A DNA stretch of 64,000 nt, from positions 62,001-126,000 of the forward strand of contig JAGIBP010000003.1 of NCBI GenBank assembly GCA_017744285.1, read 5' to 3'. The translations under genes were made by a program, and so were the position numbers. Positions 16,009 to 24,859 of this stretch are shown here, piece after piece (the first letter of the stretch is position 1; each line of letters opens with the position of its first letter). A model generated the notes under the pieces. That model searched no databases and was not told the origin of the DNA. It saw only the letters and a list, made by a program, of their open reading frames with translations. The stretch comes from Variovorax sp. (GTDB lineage Bacteria > Pseudomonadota > Gammaproteobacteria > Burkholderiales > Burkholderiaceae_C).

Positions 16009-17277
16009 TTACAACGATTTCCCGGCCGGGTAGTCCGGCTTCTTGTCGTTGCCTTCGATGTACGGGCTCCACGGCTTGGCCTTGACCGGGCCCGGCGTCT
16101 TCCACACCACGTTGAACTGGCCGTCGGCCTTGATCTCGCCGATGAACACGCTCTTGTGCAGGTGGTGGTTCTTCTCGTCCATCTTCGAGACGATGCCCGA
16201 GGGCGCGGTGAAGGTCTGGCCGGCCATCGCGGCGATCACCTTGTCGGTGTCGGTGCTCTTGGCCTTCTCGACCGCCTGCTTCCACATGTGGATGCCGATC
16301 CAGGTCGCTTCCATCGGGTCGTTGGTCAGCGGCTTGTCCTTGTGGCCGGGGATGTTCTTGGCCTTGGCGTAGTCGCTCCACTGCTTGATGAACGCCGTGT
16401 TGGTCGGGTTCTTGATGCTCATGAAGTAGTTCCACGCGGCAAGGTGGCCCACGAGCGGCTTGGTGTCCACGCCGCGCAGCTCTTCCTCGCCCACCGAGAA
16501 GGCGACCACCGGCACGTCCTTGGCCTTGAGGCCCGCGTTGCCGAGTTCCTTGTAGAAGGGCACGTTGGAGTCGCCGTTGATGGTCGACACCACCGCCGTC
16601 TTGCCGCCGGCCGAGAACTTCTTGATGTCGGCGACGATGGTCTGGTAGTCGCTGTGGCCGAAAGGGGTGTACTTCTCGTCGATGTCCTTGTCGGCCACGC
16701 CCTTGCTCTTGAGGTAGGCGCGCAGGATCTTGTTGGTGGTGCGCGGGTAGACGTAGTCGGTGCCCAAGAGCACCCAGCGCTTCGCGCCGCCGCCTTCCTT
16801 GCTCATGAGGTAGTCGACCGCCGGGATGGCCTGCTGGTTGGGCGCGGCGCCGGTGTAGAAGACGTTCTTGCTCAGCTCCTCGCCCTCGTACTGCACGGGG
16901 TAGAACAGGAGGCCGTTCATTTCCTCGACCACCGGCAGCACCGACTTGCGCGACACCGAGGTCCAGCAGCCGAAGATCACGGCGACCTTGTCCTGGCCGA
17001 GCAGCTGCTTGGTCTTCTCGGCGAAGAGCGGCCAGTTGGAAGCCGGATCGACCACGACCGGTTCGAGCTTCTTGCCCATCACGCCGCCCTTGGCGTTGAT
17101 GTCGTCGATGGCCATGAGCACCGTGTCCTTGAGCACGGTTTCCGAGATCGCCATGGTGCCGGACAGCGAGTGCAGCACGCCGACCTTGATCGTGTCCTGC
17201 GCGAACGCAGGAGCGGCGCCAAGGCCCGCCAGTGCGACAGCGGCGGTGAGCGCCTTGAGGGTGAAGCGACGTTGCAT
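16009..17277 (-). CDS. urtA: Urea ABC transporter substrate-binding protein UrtA
   Basis: 422 residues from ATG at 17277, preceded by GGAGAAGG. The signal peptide has twin Arg (MQRRFTLKALTAAVALAG) and likely cleaves after APAFAQ. The mature start DTIKVGVLHSLSGTMAISE and segments DPASNWPLFAEKTKQLL and VGWNYF-like AWNYFMSIKNPTN are typical of the UrtA/AmiC group. It captures urea in the periplasm. It is the first gene of urtABCDE. Confidence 0.94.
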   Translation of the reverse strand: MQRRFTLKALTAAVALAGLGAAPAFAQDTIKVGVLHSLSGTMAISETVLKDTVLMAIDDINAKGGVMGKKLEPVVVDPASNWPLFAEKTKQLLGQDKVAVIFGCWTSVSRKSVLPVVEEMNGLLFYPVQYEGEELSKNVFYTGAAPNQQAIPAVDYLMSKEGGGAKRWVLLGTDYVYPRTTNKILRAYLKSKGVADKDIDEKYTPFGHSDYQTIVADIKKFSAGGKTAVVSTINGDSNVPFYKELGNAGLKAKDVPVVAFSVGEEELRGVDTKPLVGHLAAWNYFMSIKNPTNTAFIKQWSDYAKAKNIPGHKDKPLTNDPMEATWIGIHMWKQAVEKAKSTDTDKVIAAMAGQTFTAPSGIVSKMDEKNHHLHKSVFIGEIKADGQFNVVWKTPGPVKAKPWSPYIEGNDKKPDYPAGKSL

Positions 17278-17374
17278 GGTGAGACCTTCTCCAGTGGTTT
17301 GAACGATGGAGACAAGTCTGCGCAAAGGGGCGCGTGCCAGAAATACGCCGGGTGGCGTACGGAAGCCGCGTGCC

Positions 17375-17394
17375 CCGGCGGCCGAGGCCGCCGG
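17375..17394 (-). other. Perfect GC hairpin between the lipase gene and urtA
   Basis: CCGGCGGCC and GGCCGCCGG form a 9-bp perfect stem around GA, 3 nt past the lipase stop codon. There is no T-run, so if it ends the lipase transcript it would need a factor such as Rho. Confidence 0.4.
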
Positions 17395-17397
17395 TTC

Positions 17398-18243
17398 TCA
17401 GAAGAACGCCCGCGCGTAATTGATCGGTGCGTGGTCCGCCAGCTCGCGCAGCAGCACCGCGCCGGGCTTCCAGGCATGCTCGGCCGCGTAGCGCGCTCGG
17501 CCTTCGAGCCGGTCGGCCTCGATCATCGCCGGCGCGGGATCGTCGACGCATTCGCCCGTGACGCAGGTGATGTAGGTCACCGCACCGGCATGGGCGTAGA
17601 AGGACAGCGCCGGCGGCACCTGCGTGACCACGTCGCAGCCGTCCACCAGCCGCACGATGTCGAGGCCGGCGAGCGTCGCCACGAAGTCCGTGTCGCCCAC
17701 CCGCGGCGAGCCGAGCGTGACGAGCAGTTCGGGCCGCAGCACGCTCGCGGCCAGTGTCGCGAGCGCGGCGCCGAGGCTGTGGCCGGCGAGCACGAGACGG
17801 CTGCGCGGCCGCCCCTCGCCCGCCAGCCATTCGCGCACCTGCGGCAGCACGCCCCGCGCCGCTTTCGCGAAGCCCGCGTGCACGCGGCCGCCGCTTTCGT
17901 GCCACTCGAGCTGCTGCGCCTGCAGGTTGGTCGCCAGGTGGCGGATCTCGTCCGGCTGCGTGCCGCGGAACGCGATGAGGGCGCTGCCGTCGCCCGCATG
18001 CAGCGCGCCGAAGGCGAAGGTGGCGGCATCGACGAACAGCCGCGGTTCGCCGAAGCCCGCCTGCGCGAGCGCGGCGGCGAGGTCTTCTTCGTCCTGCGGC
18101 GACTGCTCCGCCCGGCAGTACGCGAGCCGCGACGCCTCGATGGACCACTGCGTCGGCGTGTAGAGGCGGCCGCGCTCGAACCGCGTCTCGTGCCGCTCGG
18201 GCGTGTAGAGCGCGGTGCGGCTGGCGTCGTAGAGGATGGACAT
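17398..18243 (-). CDS. Class 3 lipase-family alpha/beta hydrolase
   Basis: 281 residues. The nucleophile elbow GHSLG (residues about 158-162, in LVLAGHSLGAALATL) and the upstream IAFRGTQPDE segment are hallmarks of class 3 lipases. A probable catalytic Asp lies in VDGCDVVTQVP and His in ADHAPINY. No signal peptide is visible, so it is probably cytoplasmic. ATG at 18243 has GGAGGG 7 nt upstream. It follows the esterase gene by 17 nt, and the two are probably cotranscribed. Confidence 0.85.
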   Translation of the reverse strand: MSILYDASRTALYTPERHETRFERGRLYTPTQWSIEASRLAYCRAEQSPQDEEDLAAALAQAGFGEPRLFVDAATFAFGALHAGDGSALIAFRGTQPDEIRHLATNLQAQQLEWHESGGRVHAGFAKAARGVLPQVREWLAGEGRPRSRLVLAGHSLGAALATLAASVLRPELLVTLGSPRVGDTDFVATLAGLDIVRLVDGCDVVTQVPPALSFYAHAGAVTYITCVTGECVDDPAPAMIEADRLEGRARYAAEHAWKPGAVLLRELADHAPINYARAFF

Positions 18244-18260
18244 CGCTTCGCCCTCCGGTG

Positions 18261-19310
18261 TCAAGGCGTGCGCCGCGGGGCGTTCAGCCGGAACTGGCGC
18301 GCCGCGAACGACCACACGAGTTTCGTCGCGTCCGGCCCGGCCGCGTCGGTGAAGAGCATGCTCGGCGCCCCGCCGCTCCAGGCGTGGCCGAGGCCGGCGA
18401 TCTCGCACAGCGACACCGCGACGCGCCCGCGCCGCGTGAAGTCGGTGATGCGCATCGGGTGGCGCTTGCCGCGCTGCACGATGCGGGTGGGCCCGGGGCG
18501 CGCGCCCGTCGCCATGGCCCACACGGCCGCGGTGCTTCCTGCATTGCTCGCGGAGACGACCGCGTCGGCATCGCCATGCAGCACGAGCAGCGGAGGCAGT
18601 GTCGAGAACATGGCGGCGGCGCCCATCGCCTTGCCCACGGCGGTGGCCGGCATCGGCGGCACGTGCTGCCCGCGCATCGCACCGAGGGCGGTGGCCGGTG
18701 ATCGCGCCGCGCCGGGCGCGACGCCCGAATGCATCGCAACCGCCTTGAAGCGCGAGGCGTAGCGCGTGGCGAGCAGCGCCGCCATGCTGGCCCCGGCCGA
18801 GAGGCCCGCGAGCGCCACGCGATCGCGGTCGGCCGGATACAGCGCCAGCACCTGGTCCACGGCCGCCATCAGCGTGGCGGCCTCCGCATCGGCCTTGCCC
18901 GAGCGGCGGTCGTACCAGTTCCAGCACCCCTGCGCGTTGGCGAGCCGGTCCTGTTCCGGGTAGAGCACCAGGAAGCGCTCGCGCGCGGCGAGGCGGTTCA
19001 TGCGCGTGCTGATGGCGAAGTCGCGCCCCGTCTGGCCGCAGCCGTGCAGCATGACCATGAGGGGCAGCTTCTCGCCGAACCCGAGGTGCAGGTCCGGCGG
19101 CCGATAGAGGTGATAGCGCCGCGCGCCCGCGGGCCCCAGCGCCACGCCCGGGAGCCAGTCGCCCCGCCCGGGCGGCGGCTTGAGCTGCTTGGCGGCGGCT
19201 CGCTGGACCTGATCGGCAATGCGCTTGCTGCTGCCCAGCGTGGCCTTCGTGAGCGCCTTCAGGTTGCGCTGGTAGGCGCGGGTGAGCGGTGAGAGCGAGC
19301 GGCGGGCCAT
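18261..19310 (-). CDS. PHB depolymerase-family esterase
   Basis: 349 residues with an alpha/beta hydrolase fold of the extracellular PHB depolymerase/LpqC family. Markers are the oxyanion region VMLHGCGQTGRDFA, the nucleophile elbow GLSAGASMA (Ser near residue 173), Asp in LVLHGDADAVV and His in GLGHAWSGG. The N-terminus is basic with no clear signal. It could act on polyhydroxyalkanoate oligomers or feruloyl-type esters; the substrate cannot be settled from sequence. Confidence 0.85.
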   Translation of the reverse strand: MARRSLSPLTRAYQRNLKALTKATLGSSKRIADQVQRAAAKQLKPPPGRGDWLPGVALGPAGARRYHLYRPPDLHLGFGEKLPLMVMLHGCGQTGRDFAISTRMNRLAARERFLVLYPEQDRLANAQGCWNWYDRRSGKADAEAATLMAAVDQVLALYPADRDRVALAGLSAGASMAALLATRYASRFKAVAMHSGVAPGAARSPATALGAMRGQHVPPMPATAVGKAMGAAAMFSTLPPLLVLHGDADAVVSASNAGSTAAVWAMATGARPGPTRIVQRGKRHPMRITDFTRRGRVAVSLCEIAGLGHAWSGGAPSMLFTDAAGPDATKLVWSFAARQFRLNAPRRTP

Positions 19311-19395
19311 CGGACTGCGAAGGAGGGTCGTCCGCGCACGGTAGCAGCTTCACCCGCCACGGGCTACCGGCCGGTCGGCCGGCAGGGCGGCGAAG

Positions 19396-20313
19396 TCAAT
19401 AGAGCTCGGGCACGTACATGCCGGGCGGCACCGGATGGCGCAGGTAGTCCGCATGGCGCTCCCGCGCCGGCAGCACCACCGGCGCGTGCTCGACCTCCTG
19501 GTAGGGAAACTGCGCCAGCAGGTGGCTGATGCAGTTGAGCCGCGCCTTCTTCTTGTCGACCGCCTGCACGACCCACCACGGCGCCTCCGGAATGTGGGTG
19601 CGGTCGAGCATGATCTCCTTGGCCTTGGTGTATTCCTCCCAGCGGCGGCGGGATTCGAGGTCCATCGGGCTGAGCTTCCACTGCTTGAGCGGATCGTGGA
19701 TGCGGCTGAGGAAGCGCATGTGCTGTTCCTCGTCGGTGATGGAGAACCAGTACTTGACCAGCTTGATGCCCGAGCGCACGAGCATGCGCTCGAAGTCGGG
19801 CACCGTGCGGAAGAACTCCTCGTACTCGTCGTCGGTGCAAAAGCCCATCACGCGCTCGACGCCGGCGCGGTTGTACCAGCTGCGGTCGAACAGCACCATC
19901 TCGCCCGCCGCCGGCAGGTGCGCCACGTAGCGCTGGAAGTACCACTGCGTGCGCTCGCGGTCGTTGGGCGCCGGCAGCGCCGCCACGCGGGCCACGCGCG
20001 GATTCAGGCGCTGGGTGATGCGCTTGATCACGCCGCCCTTGCCGGCCGCATCGCGGCCCTCGAAGAGGATCACCACCTTCTGCTTGTGGTGCTGCACCCA
20101 GTCCTGCAGCTTGACCAGTTCGCCCTGCAGGCGAAACAGGTGCTTGAAATAGGCCTGCCGCGCCGCCTTGTCGCTGGGCTGGCCGGTTTCGAGCTCCTCG
20201 AGGCTGCGGTCCTCGATTTCGAGCTCGATCTCCTCGTCGTAGCTGTCGACCAGGTCGCGCGCGATGCGCTGCATGAGCTCTTCCTGGTCGCTCAAGATGT
20301 TGGGGAGCGTCAT
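19396..20313 (-). CDS. ppk2: Polyphosphate kinase 2 (PPK2 family)
   Basis: 305 residues from ATG at 20313. Walker A is EGRDAAGKGG, followed by VIKRITQRLNPR. The lid and Walker B region is LFDRSWYNRAGVERVMGF. Segments KYWFSITDEEQ and APWWVVQAVDKKKARLNCI are characteristic of PPK2. The enzyme moves phosphate between polyphosphate and nucleotides, usually making GTP or ATP. An in-frame ATG at 20343 would add ten residues but lacks a ribosome site. Confidence 0.92.
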   Translation of the reverse strand: MTLPNILSDQEELMQRIARDLVDSYDEEIELEIEDRSLEELETGQPSDKAARQAYFKHLFRLQGELVKLQDWVQHHKQKVVILFEGRDAAGKGGVIKRITQRLNPRVARVAALPAPNDRERTQWYFQRYVAHLPAAGEMVLFDRSWYNRAGVERVMGFCTDDEYEEFFRTVPDFERMLVRSGIKLVKYWFSITDEEQHMRFLSRIHDPLKQWKLSPMDLESRRRWEEYTKAKEIMLDRTHIPEAPWWVVQAVDKKKARLNCISHLLAQFPYQEVEHAPVVLPARERHADYLRHPVPPGMYVPELY

Positions 20314-20408
20314 ATCGTCTCTGGGGCAAGCGGAAACCCCCATCGTGCGACGGCCGGATGACGGTCTTGTGACGAAAAGTGACCCGAACGGCTGTCGTCA
20401 CAGGGCTG

Positions 20409-20445
20409 ACACATGAGCGGCGGACCATGGGCGCGACCCATGTGT
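20409..20445 (+). other. Two mutually exclusive hairpins in the leader of the CorA/ZntB-like gene
   Basis: ACACATG (20409-20415) can pair with CATGTGT (20439-20445). ATGGG (20427-20431) can pair with CCCAT (20437-20441). The right arms share bases 20439-20441, so only one stem can form fully. The element ends 20 nt before the start codon. A regulatory role is only a possibility. Confidence 0.3.
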
Positions 20446-20465
20446 TCCGGCGTAGATCGACATTG

Positions 20466-21506
20466 ATGCTTCAGGACTGGACGATCGGCGCCTACGGCAG
20501 CGACGAGGCCGGCCTGATCTGCGGCTATCTCTTCGATGCCGAGGCGGCGCAGCCGGTGCGCGCCGTCGATTCGTCGCAGGCGGCCGAATGGCTGGCCCGG
20601 CCTGCCGCGCCGCAGGACGCCGCGGTGGCCGAGCGCGCCTACATGTGGCTGCACTTCAATCTCAGCCACGCGCAGGCCGAGCGCTGGCTCGTGCGCCACG
20701 CGGGCTTGTCCGACGTGTTCTACGAGACGCTCAGGGACGGCCTGCATTCCACCCGCATCGAGCGCGCGGACGACTCGCTGATCGCCGTCATCAACGACGT
20801 GCACTTCGAATTCAGCTTCGAGCCCTCGGACATCTCCACGCTGTGGATCAGCGTGGGCCCCCGCCTGGTGGTCACCGCGCGCAGCCAGCCGCTGCGCTCG
20901 GTCGACGCGCTGCGCACCGCCGTCAAGGCCGGCGACGCACCGAGGTCGAGCACCGAGCTGCTCGAGCACCTGATGCGGGTGCAGGCGGACGTGCTGGTGA
21001 AGATCGTGCGCGACGTGACCGCGCGCATCGACAAGATCGAGGACGAGCTCCTGGCCGGGCGCCTCGACCACAAGCGCGCCCGCCTGGGCATGCTGCGGCG
21101 AGTGCTGGTGCGACTGCAGCGCCTGCTCGCCCCGGAGCCGGCGGCGCTGTTCCGCCTGCTGCAGACTCCGCCGCAGTGGATGTACGAGTCGGACGCCCAG
21201 CAACTCGGCGGCGCGACCGAGGAGTTCTCGGTGGTGCTGCGCGACATGGGATCGCTGCAGGAACGCATCAAGCTGCTGCAGGAAGAGATTGCCGCCAACG
21301 TCAACGAGGACAACAACCGCAGCCTGTTCGTGCTGACCGTGGTCACGGTGCTGGCGCTGCCGATCAACATCATGGCGGGCCTCTTCGGCATGAACGTCGG
21401 GGGCATTCCGCTGGCCGAGCACAAGCACGGTTTCTGGATCATCGTCGGCATCGTGGTCACCTTCACGGCCGTGGCTGCATGGCTGGCCTTTCGCAAGAAG
21501 CGCTGA
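20466..21506 (+). CDS. CorA/ZntB-family divalent cation transporter
   Basis: 346 residues. A large cytoplasmic N-terminal domain with long helices (LLEHLMRVQADVLVKIVRDVTARIDKIEDELL) leads to two C-terminal transmembrane segments. The pore-loop signature is GMNVGGIP, as in CorA and ZntB. The sequence MWLHFNLSHAQAERWL near the N-terminus is typical of the ZntB branch, so zinc efflux is likelier than Mg2+ uptake. ATG at 20466 starts the conserved region. Confidence 0.88.
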   Translation: MLQDWTIGAYGSDEAGLICGYLFDAEAAQPVRAVDSSQAAEWLARPAAPQDAAVAERAYMWLHFNLSHAQAERWLVRHAGLSDVFYETLRDGLHSTRIERADDSLIAVINDVHFEFSFEPSDISTLWISVGPRLVVTARSQPLRSVDALRTAVKAGDAPRSSTELLEHLMRVQADVLVKIVRDVTARIDKIEDELLAGRLDHKRARLGMLRRVLVRLQRLLAPEPAALFRLLQTPPQWMYESDAQQLGGATEEFSVVLRDMGSLQERIKLLQEEIAANVNEDNNRSLFVLTVVTVLALPINIMAGLFGMNVGGIPLAEHKHGFWIIVGIVVTFTAVAAWLAFRKKR

Positions 21507-21621
21507 GGCCTCATCAGTCGCCGGCGCAACGGACAGGCCATTCGTTGCTATCCATTCGATAGCAAGTCGCGCAGGTGCCATGCGCCCTGCAGGCAGGTCC
21601 GAGAAAGAATAAGATGGCGGC

Positions 21622-22476
21622 GTGTCATCCATTCTGAACGCCGACCTCCACTGCCACTCCGTGGTGTCCGATGGCACGCTCACGCCCGAGGAGCTCGCCG
21701 CGCGCGCTGCGGCCAACGGTGTCGAACTCTGGGCACTGACCGACCATGACGAGATCGGAGGCCAGCACCGCGCCGCCGCCGCCGCGCGCGCGAACGGCAT
21801 CAAGTACCTCACCGGCACCGAGATCTCCGTCACCTTCGCGAACGAGACGGTGCACATCGTCGGCCTGGGCTTCGACCCCGATGACGCAGCCATGTCCGAG
21901 GGCCTGTACGACACCCGGGGCGGGCGAGGCAAGCGCGCGCAGGAGATGTCCGAGCAGCTCGCCAAGGTCGGCATCCAGGGGGCCTACGAAGGCGCGCTGC
22001 GCTTCGTCGGCAATCCCGAGCTGATCTCGCGCACGCATTTCGCGCGCTTCCTGGTCGAAGGCGGCTATTGCCGCGACACGGCCGAGGTCTTCCGCAAGTA
22101 CCTCACCGAAGGCAAGCCCGGCTACGTGCCCCATCGCTGGGCCACGCTGAAAGACGCGGTGAACTGGATCACCGCGGCCAAGGGGCTGGCCGTGATCGCC
22201 CATCCGGGCCGCTACAAGTTCACCGCCAACGAGGAATACGCGCTGTTCCTCGAATTCAAGGCCCACGGCGGCCGCGCCATCGAGGTCGTGACCGGCAGCC
22301 ACACGCCCGCCGAGTACGTGGAATACGCCGACAAGGCGCTGGAATTCGGCTTCGCCGCCTCGCGCGGCAGCGACTTCCACAGCCCCGGCGAGAGCCATTG
22401 CGACCTGGGCAAGCTCCCGTGGCTGCCCGGGAAGCTCACGCCGGTGTGGGAACTGCTGGAGAACCGCATCCAGTGA
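21622..22476 (+). CDS. PHP-domain phosphoesterase, nucleoside bisphosphate phosphatase/RNase AM type
   Basis: 284 residues. Metal ligands of the PHP fold are clear: ADLHCHSVVSDG (H-x-H), WALTDHDE, IAHPGRYK and GSDFHSP. Close relatives (YciV/TrpH) remove 5' nucleotides from RNA ends and dephosphorylate 3',5'-nucleoside bisphosphates. The start is GTG at 21622. The stop overlaps the GTG of the next gene (GTGA). Confidence 0.88.
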   Translation: MSSILNADLHCHSVVSDGTLTPEELAARAAANGVELWALTDHDEIGGQHRAAAAARANGIKYLTGTEISVTFANETVHIVGLGFDPDDAAMSEGLYDTRGGRGKRAQEMSEQLAKVGIQGAYEGALRFVGNPELISRTHFARFLVEGGYCRDTAEVFRKYLTEGKPGYVPHRWATLKDAVNWITAAKGLAVIAHPGRYKFTANEEYALFLEFKAHGGRAIEVVTGSHTPAEYVEYADKALEFGFAASRGSDFHSPGESHCDLGKLPWLPGKLTPVWELLENRIQ

Positions 22477-23417
22477 GCTCCCTGCCGGGCGGCGCCGCCG
22501 CTTCCGCCAGCCAAAGCACGCGCGACCGCGAATCCGCGCGCATCCTCGCCGGCATCGGCCTGGTGCTGCTCGCCGCCGCCTGCTTCGCGACGCTGGACAC
22601 AGCCACCAAGGTGTCGACCGCGGCGGTCCCGGTGCTGATGGGGCTCTGGGTCCGCTACGCCTTCCAGGCCATCGCCACCACGCTGGTGCTGCTGCCGCGG
22701 CACGGGGCGGCCCTGCTGCGCACCGCGCATCCGCGCTACCAGATCCTGCGCGGCGCACTGCTGTTGGCGTCGAGCGCGCTGGCCTTCTTCAGCCTGCGCT
22801 ACATGCCGCTGGCCGAGTTCACTTCGATCGTGCTGATCGCGCCGCTCGTGATCACGCTGCTCGCGGCGACCCTACTCAAGGAACGCGTCTCGCCGCTGCG
22901 CTGGACGCTCGTGGCCGGCGGCTTCATCGGCACGCTCGTGATCCTGCGGCCCGGCGGCGGCGCCTTCACGTGGGCGATGCTGCTGCCGATCGGCCTCGTG
23001 GTGACCAACGCCTGGTTCCAGATCCTCACCAGCAAGCTTGCGCGCACCGAAAGGCCGCTCACCATGCACTTCTACACCGGCTGGGTGGGCGCGCTCATCG
23101 CCTCGCTCGCGGTGCCGTTCGTCTGGACCGCCCTGCCCTCGTGGCACTGGTGGGCGCTCCTCGGCCTGATGGGGTTCATGGGCACGATCGGCCACTTCAT
23201 CCTGATCCTGGCCTACCAGCGCGCCCCGGCATCGACGCTGACCCCCTACCTTTACTCGCAGATCGCCTTCGCGATGATCGGCGGCTGGATCATGTTCTCG
23301 CAGCTGCCCGACGCCGTCTCGCTGACCGGCATGGCACTGATCGCGGTCTGCGGCGCCGCGGGCGCGTGGCTCACGGTGCGGGAGCGCAGGGTGCCGATCG
23401 AACCCGCGGAGTCCTGA
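22473..23417 (+). CDS. DMT-superfamily (EamA) transporter
   Basis: 314 residues with about ten hydrophobic segments in two EamA repeats. The first starts GIGLVLLAAACFATLDTATK and the second around WAMLLPIGLVVTNAWFQIL; segment LRYMPLAEFTSIVLIAPL is characteristic. Such proteins export amino acids or other small metabolites. The GTG start overlaps the PHP gene stop. Confidence 0.85.
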   Translation: MSSLPGGAAASASQSTRDRESARILAGIGLVLLAAACFATLDTATKVSTAAVPVLMGLWVRYAFQAIATTLVLLPRHGAALLRTAHPRYQILRGALLLASSALAFFSLRYMPLAEFTSIVLIAPLVITLLAATLLKERVSPLRWTLVAGGFIGTLVILRPGGGAFTWAMLLPIGLVVTNAWFQILTSKLARTERPLTMHFYTGWVGALIASLAVPFVWTALPSWHWWALLGLMGFMGTIGHFILILAYQRAPASTLTPYLYSQIAFAMIGGWIMFSQLPDAVSLTGMALIAVCGAAGAWLTVRERRVPIEPAES

Positions 23418-23499
23418 CCCACCCCTGGCCCGCCCCTCTCCGTGCGGGCGCCATCGAGTGACGGCAGAATGGCGGGCTTCTTTTGCCCGACCCGCTTCC

Positions 23500-24135
23500 A
23501 TGGCCCAGTTCTTCGAAGTCCATCCCGAGAACCCGCAGCAGCGCCTGCTCAAGCAGGCCGCGGCGCTGCTCGCGCGCGGCGAGATCGTGGCGGTGCCGAC
23601 CGACTCCAGCTACGCGCTGGCCTGCCACCTGGACGACAAGAACGCCGTCGACCAGTTGCGCCGCATCCGGCAGGTCGACGAGAAGCACCACCTCACGCTG
23701 ATCTGCCGCGACCTGAGCGAGCTCGCCAACTACGCGCGCGTGGACAACAAGCAATACCGGCTGCTGAAGACCGCCATGCCGGGGCCCTACACCTTCATCC
23801 TCGAAGCGACGAAGGAAGTGCCCCGCCGCGTGAGCCATCCGCAGCGCAAGACCATCGGCCTTCGCATGCCCGACCACAAGGTGCTCGGCGAACTGCTCGC
23901 GCTGCATGGCGAGCCGCTGCTCGCCACCACGCTCATTCCGCCGGGCGAGTCCGAGGCGATGAACGATGCCGTGCTCATCCGCGAACGCTTCGAGAAGCAG
24001 ATCGGCGGCGTGATCGATGCCGGCGCCTGCCCGTCGGAGCCGACCACCGTGGTCGACCTGACGCCCATGGGCACCGGCGGCGATCCCGTGCTGATCCGCC
24101 AGGGCCGCGGCCCGCTCGCGCTGCTGGGCCTCTGA
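23500..24135 (+). CDS. Sua5/YciO/YrdC-family protein (threonylcarbamoyl-AMP synthase-like)
   Basis: 211 residues of the YrdC fold. Markers are AALLARGEIVAVPTDSSYALACHL, RRIRQVDEKHHLTLICRDLSE, MPGPYTFILEATKEVPRR and TIGLRMPDHKVL. Length and lack of a C-terminal domain point to the YciO branch rather than full Sua5. TsaC/Sua5 members make threonylcarbamoyl-AMP for the tRNA t6A modification; the role of the YciO branch is less certain. ATG at 23500 begins the family match. Confidence 0.85.
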   Translation: MAQFFEVHPENPQQRLLKQAAALLARGEIVAVPTDSSYALACHLDDKNAVDQLRRIRQVDEKHHLTLICRDLSELANYARVDNKQYRLLKTAMPGPYTFILEATKEVPRRVSHPQRKTIGLRMPDHKVLGELLALHGEPLLATTLIPPGESEAMNDAVLIRERFEKQIGGVIDAGACPSEPTTVVDLTPMGTGGDPVLIRQGRGPLALLGL

Positions 24136-24177
24136 GCGGCGCCGAGGCGCCACGAGCCCGTCTGAGACAATCGGCCG

Positions 24178-24849
24178 GTGGACATATCCAACCTCATCCA
24201 GACCGTTCTCATCTACGCGCTGCCCGTGATCTTCGCGATCACGCTGCACGAGGCGGCGCACGGCTACGTCGCGCGGCATTTCGGCGACAACACGGCCTAC
24301 GTGCTCGGCCGCGTGACGCTCAACCCGATGAAGCACATCGACCCGGTGGGCACCATCCTGATGCCGCTGCTGCTGTACTTCGCGACCTCGGGCAGCTTCC
24401 TGTTCGGCTATGCCAAGCCCGTGCCGGTGAGCTTCGGCCGGCTGCGGCATCCCAAGCGCGACATGATCTGGGTGGCGCTGGCGGGGCCGGCGTCCAACTT
24501 CCTCCAGGCGATCCTCTGGGCCCTCTTCCTGGTCGCCCTCGTCGCCCTGGGCATCGATGAGACCTTTTTCATCAAGATGGCGCAGGGCGGCGTGCTCGTG
24601 AACCTCGTGATGTGGGCCTTCAACCTCTTCCCGCTGCCGCCGCTCGACGGTGGCCGCGTGCTCGCGGGCCTGCTGCCGCGTGGCGGCGCGCAGGACTTCC
24701 TCGCCCGCATCGAGCCCTATGGGTTCTTCATCGTGATGGCGCTGGTGCTCGCCGGCATCGTCAGCAACTACTGGCTGCGGCCGTTGATGGCCTTCGGCTA
24801 CGAAATCGTCAACCTGCTGCTCTCGCCCCTTCTCGCTTTGCTCCGCTGA
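24178..24849 (+). CDS. Site-2 protease family (M50) membrane metalloprotease
   Basis: 223 residues, a compact membrane protein with about six hydrophobic segments. The zinc motif HEAAH (in ITLHEAAHGYVARHFGD) and the second motif PLPPLDGGRVL define the family. No PDZ or CBS domain is present. GTG at 24178 immediately precedes the first hydrophobic segment. Small M50 proteins next to trpS and Sua5-like genes are common in betaproteobacteria; the substrate is unknown. Confidence 0.87.
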   Translation: MDISNLIQTVLIYALPVIFAITLHEAAHGYVARHFGDNTAYVLGRVTLNPMKHIDPVGTILMPLLLYFATSGSFLFGYAKPVPVSFGRLRHPKRDMIWVALAGPASNFLQAILWALFLVALVALGIDETFFIKMAQGGVLVNLVMWAFNLFPLPPLDGGRVLAGLLPRGGAQDFLARIEPYGFFIVMALVLAGIVSNYWLRPLMAFGYEIVNLLLSPLLALLR

Positions 24850-24859
24850 GTCTTTCGAT

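Noticed and set aside
17295..17355. Sigma-54-like promoter upstream of urtA (TGGCACG and TTTGC on the minus strand)
   Set aside because: The GG and GC are 13 nt apart rather than the required 10, so sigma-54 use is unlikely.
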